26,937 bases of DNA from PWXP01 sp964487655 (GTDB lineage Bacteria > Planctomycetota > Planctomycetia > Pirellulales > Thermoguttaceae): NCBI GenBank assembly GCA_964487655.1, contig CAZASB010000022.1, forward strand, positions 1-26,937, read 5' to 3'. The notes below the pieces were generated by a model. That model saw nothing but the letters and a program-made list of their open reading frames with translations. It did no database searches and was not told the DNA's origin. Positions 1 through 7,329 of this stretch are shown one piece after another. The stretch's first letter is position 1; each line of letters opens with the position of its first letter. A program made the translations under genes and the position numbers.

Positions 1-19
1 AACAATTGGGACAATTGTT
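1..19. repeat. Perfect 8-bp dyad at window edge
   Basis: The first 19 bases form AACAATTG-GGA-CAATTGTT, an exact inverted repeat with a 3-base spacer. It is AT-rich in an otherwise GC-rich region. It could be an operator-like site or the end of a larger structure cut by the window edge. Nothing else in the sequence decides between these. Confidence 0.4.
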
Positions 20-117
20 CTACACTGGGTATATTTCAATCTGCCGGTCGCCTTGCAGCAGATCGACTTGTTCCGAATTGAGCCGAGGTAAACGTGGCCT
101 CCTTGCCGAGTGCAAGG

Positions 118-146
118 TTGCACTTCCCGGTGTTGTCGTGGATAAT
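118..146 (+). promoter_or_regulatory. Sigma-70-type promoter match before the Tat glycosidase-like gene
   Basis: TTGCAC (118-123), a 17-base spacer and GATAAT (141-146) match -35 and -10 consensus boxes. Transcription would begin near 153. That is downstream of an alternative ATG at 149 and leaves about 29 bases of leader before the ATG at 182, which supports 182 as the true start. This is a prediction from sequence only. Confidence 0.45.
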
Positions 147-181
147 CCATGCTGATTGCCTGCCTTTTCCCGGAGCCAGCC

Positions 182-2236
182 ATGCCCGACACAACCCGCC
201 TGATCCGACGCGATTTCCTCCGAGTGGCCGGCGCCGGCCTGATAGCCGGTCGTCTGTGGAACAACCATGCTGCCGGTGAACTCGCCACGTTCCAGGCCGG
301 CTCCAAGACACGGGTCGACCTCAATCCGCTCGATTGCCGCTGGACGTTCGGCAACCACGAGCCGATTTCCATGTACCGGCGAATCGGCAATCCGTCGACG
401 GGCGGGATCGTGGGCAACTCGCTCTGGCTCGACGAATGGCACCACTGGTTCGATAGCGAGGATTGCCCTCAACTCATGCAGGAACTCGGGCTGAACATCG
501 TCCACAGCCGGTTCTACAAGGGCATGGGCTGGCAGTTTGAATCGAAGGATTTTCCCAACGTCAAGCGTTTCGTCGCGAACTGCCATAAACACCGCGTTCG
601 AACCTTGGCGTACGTCCAGTTCTCGACGCTCTACTACGAGACGATGCAGGCCGAGATCCCCGATCTGGCCGACTGGGTCGCGATTGACGAGAATGGCCGC
701 AAACGAACTTACTTCAACAACTACTTCCGTTGGCTGCCATGCATCAATGCGCCCGGCTTCGAGCCGTACCTGGCTAGGATGGTGCGAATCGCGCTGACCG
801 AGGGCGGGTTCGACGGCATCATGTTCGATAACTGCTTCGCGCCGGCCTGCTACTGCCCTCGCTGCGTCGCCCTGTTTCGCGAGTATCTTGCTCGCGAGTC
901 GAACCCGGAACAGGTTTTCGGCATTCCCACCGTGGAGCACGTGCTTCCTCCTCCGCCCTCGAAGTACGGCGAACTGCGCGACCCGATCGCCCAGCGATGG
1001 CTGACCTTCCGTTGCGAGCGGCTCACCGGCCTGTTCCGCCGACTGTACGAGGTGGGCAAGGCGTGCAAGCCATCGGCCATCATGAGCGGCAACATCGCGG
1101 CCATCCGCCGAGCCGATATGGCCGGCAGCGTTGCGCTGGTCACCACCGACCTGCAGAATTGCTTCGACCTGTTCGTCTCGCAATCGGGCAACGAACCCGG
1201 GCTGCGCGACGGCTGCATTATCAACCGCGTTCGCGAGATGAAGCTGGCCCAGGCCCTCGATACGCACATCCTGGCCTTGAGCGACAGCGACGCCGGCATC
1301 TCCCGCGACGCGGAATCGAAGTACGTACTAAACCTCATGGAGAACGCGGTCTTCGGCGGTATTCCCATCGATCGAACGGTGCTGCGGGCCGATCCGAACA
1401 TGGTCTCTCGCGAGCTGGTCGAGTTCCGCCGCCCGCTGCTGAAGCAGTTCAACGAGGCCATTCAGGCCGGACGCGCGGGGCTGGAGCTGCCGAGCTACGC
1501 ACCCGTGCGCCTGCTCTACTCGCGGGAATCGGAGATGTTTTCCGAGCGTTCGCATCGGGCCTTGCTCGCGGTCGAGGAAATCCTGCTGCGTCATCACGTT
1601 CCCTTCGGGTTGCTGCCGACCGAGGCCGGGAAGGAACTGCAATCGCCAGCCGACTGTGAACTGCTGCTGGTGTGCGATCAGACGTGCCTTTCCGACGCCG
1701 AGCTGGCCGCCTTAATCCGGTTTGCCGAAGGCGGGCGGCGGCTGATCGTTACGGGGCAATCGGGTCAGTACAACGAGTGGTATCGCCAGCGTCGCGAGAA
1801 TCCGTTGACCGCGTTGGCCGGGTGCAAGAGCGCAATCCTGTGCGATTCGGTCGACACGTCGCCCGTGCGCGGCGACGGCTGGACCATTCGCGTCGCAGCC
1901 CCCGACGACGACGGCCGCCGCCTGCTGGCCAACGTCGAAAAGCTGTGGACATCGCCCCTCAACGTCGCAGCGCCCGAGACGGTCTTCGTGGAGGTAAAAC
2001 GCGGCGAGCGTCAGGCGACCGTGCATTTGCTCAACTATGCTTCGACGCCCGTCGCCGCGGGCGTGCGCATCGATATCCGCTCCGAACTGTTCGATTCCTT
2101 CGATTGCACCTTCGCCGTCCCCATGGAAGACGTCGCCCCCGCTTGCCTCACCCCGACCGAGCAGGCCGGCGGCCTGCACCGCATCACCCTGCCCGGCTTC
2201 CACGACTACGCCGTTCTAACGCTGACGAACGTGTAA
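182..2236 (+). CDS. Tat-exported TIM-barrel glycoside hydrolase-like protein
   Basis: 684 residues. The N-terminus carries a twin-arginine signal (RRDFLRVAGAG, about residues 9-19), so the protein is probably exported folded. The middle looks like the TIM barrel of the GH42-like and 'hypothetical glycosyl hydrolase 6' group. It has a barrel-strand motif FDGIMFDN (210-217) followed directly by a cysteine cluster (C218, C223, C225, C228, the last two spaced CPRC), reminiscent of the zinc cysteines of GH42 beta-galactosidases. The C-terminal third (about 430-560) resembles the class-I-amidotransferase-like trimerisation domain of those enzymes, ending in a beta-rich domain. The start at 182 is chosen over ATG 149 because it gives a clean Tat signal, has GGAG upstream, and lies after the predicted transcription start. 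The substrate cannot be read from sequence. A Tat-anchored carbohydrate-active enzyme is the best guess, and catalytic activity is unproven. Confidence 0.75.
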   Translation: MPDTTRLIRRDFLRVAGAGLIAGRLWNNHAAGELATFQAGSKTRVDLNPLDCRWTFGNHEPISMYRRIGNPSTGGIVGNSLWLDEWHHWFDSEDCPQLMQELGLNIVHSRFYKGMGWQFESKDFPNVKRFVANCHKHRVRTLAYVQFSTLYYETMQAEIPDLADWVAIDENGRKRTYFNNYFRWLPCINAPGFEPYLARMVRIALTEGGFDGIMFDNCFAPACYCPRCVALFREYLARESNPEQVFGIPTVEHVLPPPPSKYGELRDPIAQRWLTFRCERLTGLFRRLYEVGKACKPSAIMSGNIAAIRRADMAGSVALVTTDLQNCFDLFVSQSGNEPGLRDGCIINRVREMKLAQALDTHILALSDSDAGISRDAESKYVLNLMENAVFGGIPIDRTVLRADPNMVSRELVEFRRPLLKQFNEAIQAGRAGLELPSYAPVRLLYSRESEMFSERSHRALLAVEEILLRHHVPFGLLPTEAGKELQSPADCELLLVCDQTCLSDAELAALIRFAEGGRRLIVTGQSGQYNEWYRQRRENPLTALAGCKSAILCDSVDTSPVRGDGWTIRVAAPDDDGRRLLANVEKLWTSPLNVAAPETVFVEVKRGERQATVHLLNYASTPVAAGVRIDIRSELFDSFDCTFAVPMEDVAPACLTPTEQAGGLHRITLPGFHDYAVLTLTNV

Positions 2237-2291
2237 AACCATAGATTATGACCACGTTGACCATATATTCTCTCTAAAACACGGACCAGAA

Positions 2292-2313
2292 TGCAATGAC
2301 GAGCACGATTGCA
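2292..2313. repeat. Short inverted repeat in the 2237-2423 gap
   Basis: TGCAAT (2292-2297) and ATTGCA (2308-2313) flank a 10-base loop about 55 bases after the stop of the preceding gene. No T-run follows, so it is a weak terminator candidate at best. Apart from this and the promoter match at 2356-2384, I see nothing in the gap. Confidence 0.25.
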
Positions 2314-2355
2314 CACAGTCTGATTTAACCCTGATGGGGAGTGATCCAGTGCCGG

Positions 2356-2384
2356 TTGACCTTGTCTGCTAGCGGTGTTAGAGT
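2356..2384 (+). promoter_or_regulatory. Sigma-70-type promoter match before the STAS-SpoIIE pair
   Basis: TTGACC (2356-2361), a 17-base spacer and TAGAGT (2379-2384). Predicted transcription start is near 2391, giving a leader of about 33 bases before the ATG at 2424. It closely resembles the candidate at 4749-4777 (TTGACT-N17-TAGACT), which strengthens both. Confidence 0.5.
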
Positions 2385-2423
2385 CGGAGTCTTCTACAAC
2401 CACCATGCCATTGGACGGTCGCC

Positions 2424-2765
2424 ATGAAGATTGAGATGCGGGTTGATCAGGGAGTTCACACCATGGTTATCACCGGGCGGCTCGACGCCCTTACGGCACC
2501 GGAAGCGGAAGCTGCCCTGAATCGGGCCGTTGACGAAGGTGCGTCACGTTTGGTGATAAATCTTGCCGGGCTGGAGTATATTAGCAGCGCCGGGCTACGC
2601 GTCCTCGTGGCAACCGGAAAACGTGTTGCCCGCGAAAACGGTAAAATGGTGTTGTGCGAACTGCACAATAGCGTGCGCGAAGTGTTTGAAATCAGCGGCC
2701 TGCTGTTTATCTTGACCGTGGCCGCCACCGAAGCCCTGGCGATGTCCCTTGCCAGAGAGTCGTGA
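2424..2765 (+). CDS. STAS-domain anti-sigma factor antagonist
   Basis: 113 residues, a single STAS domain of the SpoIIAA/RsbV type. In that family the unphosphorylated protein captures an anti-sigma kinase and so releases a sigma factor; phosphorylation of one serine switches this off. The phosphorylation loop reads YISSAGLRVL (residues 52-61). Aligned on the GL, the family's D-S-[ST]-G-L becomes S54-S55-A56-G57-L58, so Ser55 is the expected phospho-acceptor and the usual preceding Asp is Ser54. The second family hallmark, FEISGL near the C-terminus, is present. It is followed 37 bases later by a SpoIIE-type phosphatase gene, the natural partner that would dephosphorylate it. The cognate kinase and sigma factor are not in the window. 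Confidence 0.9.
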   Translation: MKIEMRVDQGVHTMVITGRLDALTAPEAEAALNRAVDEGASRLVINLAGLEYISSAGLRVLVATGKRVARENGKMVLCELHNSVREVFEISGLLFILTVAATEALAMSLARES

Positions 2766-2802
2766 GGCAACGACCTCGACTTACTGGTCATAAGGAGCCG
2801 GA

Positions 2803-4752
2803 ATGAATCCTTGCCGAGGGTCTCTTACCTGCCGAATGATTGCGTTGATCCTCGTGGGGGCCGGCTTGGTGCTGTTGCTGGTCGAGGGTTTCAGCTATAT
2901 CTCGCAGCGACGCCGCGTGGTGAGTGGCGCGGTGGATCACGGCGAGACGCTCACGCGGGCAGTAGTCCAACAGATCGAGTCCTCGTTTGGTCGGGCGGAA
3001 GCGATCGTCCTACAAAATGCCCTTTTTCTTGAGGACGGACGGCTCAACCGTCGCGAAACCACGGATCTGATTCGGCGTACGTTGGAGGCCCGGCCAGCTC
3101 TTTTTGGCATGGCAGTCGCGCTGAGCAAGTCGGAAGCAGAGCAGAGCGACTTCGACATCCTGTACGGCTGGCGAAACGGAGACACCGTAGCCGTTGACGA
3201 TCGCCCTACTCCCGAAGAGGATTACCGTCAAGACTGGTTTCGCCTGCCTGCCGAGAAGCAAGCCCCGGTTTGGACTGAGCCCTACTTGGACAAGCAAGCG
3301 AGTACCGCCATGGTCACCTACTCTGTGCCCATGGTTTGCGACGGCAAGACGATTGGCGTGGTTACCTGCGATCTTTCATTGGACGGTATACGATCCCTGA
3401 TTGACGCATTGCCGCTCGAAGAGGGCAGCTTTGCCCTATTGCTGTCGGGAAAAGGGACCTTCATATCTCACCCGCAGGATGAATTGGAGATGGTGGAGAC
3501 GGTGTTTAGTTTGGCTGATGCTCAAGACGATCCGGAGAGCGCCGAGACATTCCGCCATCTCGGACGTTCTCTGCTAGGCGGCCAGCCGGGTTGGCTACGT
3601 TACCGGCAGCCGCATGGCAAGGAGTGGGCCTACGTTTTCCACGAGAACGTGCCATGCACCGGGTGGGCCCTGGGTGTGATCCGTTCGGAGGCAGAGGTGC
3701 TGGCCCCGTTGATTCAACTCAACCGGGTCAGCATGACGCTCGGAGTGGCTGGCTTGGCGTTGTTGCTCGTACCAGCCGTGGGCATTGCTTGGTCGGTTGT
3801 CAGGCCAGTTCGGCGGCTGGCGGATGCGGCGAACCGGCTTGCCGCGGGAGATTTCGACGCGCCGCTTCCGGTGTCGCATTCCGATGACGAAGTGGGCCAA
3901 CTGACCGGCGTCTTTGATCGCATGAGAAGCGACCTGCGGCAATACATTGCCGACTTGACCGCCACCACGGCCGCCAAGGAAAAGATTGCGAGCGAACTGT
4001 CGATTGCCCGGGCAATTCAACTGAGTATTGTGCCCAAGTTGTTTCCACCGTTTCCAGATCGGGCCGATATCGATCTGTATGCCGTGCTGGTTCCCGCACG
4101 CGAGGTCGGAGGCGACCTGTACGACTTCGGGCTGCTGGACGACGAGCATTTGTACGTTGCCATCGGCGACGTTTCCGGCAAGGGGATACCAGCCTCGCTG
4201 TTGATGGCCGTGGGCAAGACGCTCCTGAAGTCGACGTTGTACTCACTGCGAGATCCGGCCTTGGCTCTCGCCCACGTCAATGCCGAGTTGTCGGAGGATA
4301 ATGACGCATGCATGTTTATTACGATGTTCTGCGGCATGATCCATCTGAAGACGGGCGACATGATCTACTCCAGCGCGGGGCATAACCCGCCGTTGCTGTT
4401 GCGAGGAACCGGATTGCTCGAGTGGCTCACTCCCGCACCGTGTCCGCCGGTTGGCATTTGTCCCGGGATTGCATATCACAACCACAGTGCGCGACTTGCT
4501 CCCGGGGACCTTCTCTTGCTGTATACCGACGGCATAACGGAGGCGATGGACCCCTCTGATGTCCTGTTTGGCAACAAGAGGTTGCTCGACTTCGCCCGGC
4601 AACATCGGGAGGATTCCGCCCGTGATCTGGTTGAGGCGTTGCGTCAGATCGTTCACACACACGCCGCGGGGGCCGAACAGTCCGACGACATCACTGCATT
4701 GGCGGTACGATACCTTGCGACACCCGACGAAATAAAGCGCGAACATTCTTGA
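2803..4752 (+). CDS. Membrane Cache-HAMP-SpoIIE serine phosphatase (RsbU-like)
   Basis: 649 residues. Order: a membrane segment (about 12-33), an extracytoplasmic double-Cache-like sensor region (about 40-305), a second membrane segment (about 312-331), HAMP (about 331-385), a coiled linker, then a PP2C/SpoIIE phosphatase domain (about 410-640). Metal-binding motifs are visible: VGGDLYDF near 432-439, GDVSGKGIPASLLM from about 455, AGHNPPLLL near 525, YTDGITEA near 574 and the late DD at about 628. The ATG at 2803 has AAGGAG five bases upstream. An external signal sensed by the Cache domain would drive dephosphorylation of a STAS protein, most simply the one encoded just upstream. The stop codon region overlaps the predicted -35 box of the next transcription unit. 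Confidence 0.92.
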   Translation: MNPCRGSLTCRMIALILVGAGLVLLLVEGFSYISQRRRVVSGAVDHGETLTRAVVQQIESSFGRAEAIVLQNALFLEDGRLNRRETTDLIRRTLEARPALFGMAVALSKSEAEQSDFDILYGWRNGDTVAVDDRPTPEEDYRQDWFRLPAEKQAPVWTEPYLDKQASTAMVTYSVPMVCDGKTIGVVTCDLSLDGIRSLIDALPLEEGSFALLLSGKGTFISHPQDELEMVETVFSLADAQDDPESAETFRHLGRSLLGGQPGWLRYRQPHGKEWAYVFHENVPCTGWALGVIRSEAEVLAPLIQLNRVSMTLGVAGLALLLVPAVGIAWSVVRPVRRLADAANRLAAGDFDAPLPVSHSDDEVGQLTGVFDRMRSDLRQYIADLTATTAAKEKIASELSIARAIQLSIVPKLFPPFPDRADIDLYAVLVPAREVGGDLYDFGLLDDEHLYVAIGDVSGKGIPASLLMAVGKTLLKSTLYSLRDPALALAHVNAELSEDNDACMFITMFCGMIHLKTGDMIYSSAGHNPPLLLRGTGLLEWLTPAPCPPVGICPGIAYHNHSARLAPGDLLLLYTDGITEAMDPSDVLFGNKRLLDFARQHREDSARDLVEALRQIVHTHAAGAEQSDDITALAVRYLATPDEIKREHS

Positions 4753-4777
4753 CTTCCGTCGCGGCCCTCGCTAGACT
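4749..4777 (+). promoter_or_regulatory. Sigma-70-type promoter match before the DUF1080 gene
   Basis: TTGACT (4749-4754), a 17-base spacer and TAGACT (4772-4777). The -35 box overlaps the stop codon of the phosphatase gene. Predicted start near 4784 gives a 41-base leader before ATG 4825. Confidence 0.5.
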
Positions 4778-4824
4778 CGCGGCTATGGGGATGTCATCCG
4801 TCGTTGCCCTTTGAGGAATCCATC

Positions 4825-6042
4825 ATGCCGAAGCTGCCCGCATTGTCGCCGTGGTCGCGCGTTGTACTCACCGCCGTGTCCCTTCTTGCCGTGTGTGTCG
4901 TTTCCGTCGGCGCCGCTGATGGCGAGTCGGGCTACACCATGTCGCTCTTCGATGGCAAGAGTCTGCACGGCTGGACGATCGAGAACGATTGTGAAGTGAC
5001 GGTTGAGAACGGAATGCTTGTGCTGAAATCGGGGAACGGCTGGCTGCGTTCCGACCATACGTATGCGAACTTCAAACTGCACGTGGAGTGGAAGGCCCTC
5101 CAGGCTGAAAAACACGACGCCGGTATCTATATTCGCACGGAAAGGGGCGGGAAGCCGTTTCCCAAGAAGTCGTTCCAGATCAACTTGCTCGAAGGCATGG
5201 AAGGGAACATCGGCAACCTGCCCGGCGCGGAGAGTACCGGCCTGATCCGCCTCGCGGGCGAGTGGAACGAGTTCGACATCACGGTGATCGACTCGCAGGT
5301 AACGCTTGTTATCAACGGCAAGCCGGCCTACAGTGTCGGCGGCCTGACGGTTCCGGCCGGCTATATCGGCCTTCAGGTCGAGGCGCCCAAGGGAGGACAA
5401 TTTCACGTCCGAAATATCAGCATTACGGAGTTCGATACCGTGAGTCTTTTCAACGGGATCGACCTGACGGGCTGGGAAGGCGTGGGCAAACCGGCGGAAA
5501 TGTGTTGGAAAGCGGAGGATGGGCTGTTGCAATGCACCGGAGCGAGGGGACCTTGGCTTCGGAGCGCGAACGAATACGGCGACTTCAACTTGCGTTTGGA
5601 GTACGAGTTGGCGCCGGGTGGCAACAGCGGCATCTATGTGCGCGTGCCAATGGACGGGAAGCACCACCGCGACAACGAGTCTCAACCGCCAGCCGGATTC
5701 GAAGTGCAAATCTTGGACGATGCCGCGGAATGCTACAAGAACTTGATGGACTACCAGTATTCCGCGTCGGTCTACGACATTGGTGCCGCAAACCCGCGAG
5801 TATCGCGACCGGCAGGTGAATGGAACACTCTGGAAATCAACTGCCGGGGGCAGCACGTGACTACGATGCACAACGGAGTGGTTGTGGTCGACGCCCCGGT
5901 CGAGAAGTATCCATTGCTTGGGCTACGCTCGCTTTCCGGTTTCCTGGGCATTCAGAATCACAGCAGCGTGGTCAAGTACCGGCACGTGCGGATTGGGCCT
6001 CCGCTCTCCCAATTGCCGGCGGTAACCGGTTCAACCGAATGA
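4825..6042 (+). CDS. Secreted protein with two tandem DUF1080 (3-keto-disaccharide hydrolase-like) domains
   Basis: 405 residues. An N-terminal Sec-type signal peptide (hydrophobic stretch around residues 13-27, likely cleaved near SVGAADG) is followed by two copies of the concanavalin-like DUF1080 fold. Copy 1 begins with SLFDGKSLHGW (about 37-200) and copy 2 with SLFNGIDLTGW (about 205-395). Both contain the typical G-[IN]-[SAG]-GIY-R pattern (DAGIYIRT; NSGIYVRV) and the closing 'GxxGLQ / GFLGIQNHSS' strand. DUF1080 proteins are abundant in planctomycetes and related phyla, and some members are 3-keto-disaccharide hydrolases. ATG 4825 is chosen over the in-frame TTG at 4804 because GAGGA lies eight bases before it and it starts the signal peptide. 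It converges with the kinase gene, leaving only 18 bases between them. Confidence 0.88.
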   Translation: MPKLPALSPWSRVVLTAVSLLAVCVVSVGAADGESGYTMSLFDGKSLHGWTIENDCEVTVENGMLVLKSGNGWLRSDHTYANFKLHVEWKALQAEKHDAGIYIRTERGGKPFPKKSFQINLLEGMEGNIGNLPGAESTGLIRLAGEWNEFDITVIDSQVTLVINGKPAYSVGGLTVPAGYIGLQVEAPKGGQFHVRNISITEFDTVSLFNGIDLTGWEGVGKPAEMCWKAEDGLLQCTGARGPWLRSANEYGDFNLRLEYELAPGGNSGIYVRVPMDGKHHRDNESQPPAGFEVQILDDAAECYKNLMDYQYSASVYDIGAANPRVSRPAGEWNTLEINCRGQHVTTMHNGVVVVDAPVEKYPLLGLRSLSGFLGIQNHSSVVKYRHVRIGPPLSQLPAVTGSTE

Positions 6043-6060
6043 TACGTCATTGCACGAAGA

Positions 6061-7305
6061 TCAGATCTTGTCCTTAAAGACCTTGACGCCGTCGACCATC
6101 TTGCAGTCGTGGACCGCATACTTGTCTGCATAATCAGGCCGGCTGCGGGGATAGGCGATTGCTACCGCGGCCTTCACCGCGTCAACGGCCTCCGCCTTGA
6201 CCAAGGCGCCGGAGGCCCCTTTGTCACCCCCACCAAGCATGCGTTCTCCCAGCACGCCTGGAATGGACCGCACGATGTCGCACATGGTCTCGAGTTCCGG
6301 GCCGGAGATCACATATTCATCCCGTAGGCCCAGGCCGTCTTCACGAAAAATGGCGCCCACAACGTCGATATCGCCGGCCTTCCATGCGTCGAGCATCTTG
6401 TAAAAGCGTTTCTGCGCGCCATGGACGTAGGTCATGCGGTCGCACAGGTCCGAATGGGACGCAGAGAATCGCGCAAGAATCTCCTGATAGAGGGCCTCAT
6501 CCCGGATGTCGGCCAAGCAGGTGATTTTATATCCGGTTTGCTGGAGGAGTTCGACCAGTTGTTCACACTGGGTCCGTCGGATCTTGTAGGACGACTTTTC
6601 CAAGCCAGGACGGATGGTTCCGGTATCCAGGCATACAATGCGAAAGTCCGTCGCCCCTTGTCCCAACGGCACGTACTTGACCGAACGGTCTTTGGGGTTG
6701 TAGTGGGTTCCCATGCCTTCCTTGGCGAAGTAGATCATGATCTGATCGAGCTGGCCGCAGGGTGAACCGATGTACTCGTTTTCGACGGCCTGGGCTAGGT
6801 CGATGATGGCCATTTCGTTGTCGACACGGAGGTCGTTGACCTCCAGCAAGGATAGGATCAGATTGATGGTCAACGAGGCCGAGCGGCTCATGCCGCCGCC
6901 GGGGATGTTGCCGTAGACCACCGCGTCAAAACCCCGGGTGAGCTTGTAGCCTGCACGCTGCAGGATGAAGTCCACGCCGTAGGGGAAGCGTGCCCATGTG
7001 TCTGCCACTTCGGTCGAGCGCGGGGGCGGAACTTGGCCCAAAGTGAAATGGATCAGACCGTCGTCCGGAAAGTTGCCGCTGTAAATTCGCACCTTGTCCG
7101 TGCCATTGGATTTGTACGCCACCCAGATGAAACGATCCGTGCCCACGCCGAACAGTTCGGTGCCATTGTAGTCACCGTGTTCCACGCCGAGGCAAAACCG
7201 CGAGGAGGTGCGCCGGACCGTGCCGCCATCGATGTTCAAGCCCTGTTCTTGGGCTCGTTGCTTCAGTACGTCGAATGCATGGCTATCGTTCCCAATGCTC
7301 GCCAT
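6061..7305 (-). CDS. Galactokinase-like GHMP sugar kinase
   Basis: 414 residues. All three GHMP landmarks are present. They are a galactokinase-type sugar-binding signature (GVEHGDYNG, 40-48, compare GEHTDYN), an ATP-binding loop (NIPGGGMSRSAS, 133-144) with GSPCGQLDQ (180-188, where Asp187 aligns with the catalytic aspartate), and a C-terminal glycine loop (GGGDKGASGAL, 357-367). Expected reaction: ATP-dependent phosphorylation of a monosaccharide, probably at C1. The N-terminus has about 30 residues before the signature, and both the first motif and the ATP loop deviate from standard GalK, so the substrate may not be galactose. It lies 24 bases downstream of a sugar symporter gene on the same strand, which suggests import followed by phosphorylation in one operon. 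GHMP kinase is secure; the sugar is not. Confidence 0.85.
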   Translation of the reverse strand: MASIGNDSHAFDVLKQRAQEQGLNIDGGTVRRTSSRFCLGVEHGDYNGTELFGVGTDRFIWVAYKSNGTDKVRIYSGNFPDDGLIHFTLGQVPPPRSTEVADTWARFPYGVDFILQRAGYKLTRGFDAVVYGNIPGGGMSRSASLTINLILSLLEVNDLRVDNEMAIIDLAQAVENEYIGSPCGQLDQIMIYFAKEGMGTHYNPKDRSVKYVPLGQGATDFRIVCLDTGTIRPGLEKSSYKIRRTQCEQLVELLQQTGYKITCLADIRDEALYQEILARFSASHSDLCDRMTYVHGAQKRFYKMLDAWKAGDIDVVGAIFREDGLGLRDEYVISGPELETMCDIVRSIPGVLGERMLGGGDKGASGALVKAEAVDAVKAAVAIAYPRSRPDYADKYAVHDCKMVDGVKVFKDKI

Positions 7306-7329
7306 AAAATGCCCCTATCCACTCCAATG

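Noticed and set aside
20..1267. 415-codon open frame on the minus strand near the left end
   Set aside because: Antisense to the Tat glycosidase-like gene, which has a signal peptide, promoter match and recognisable domains.
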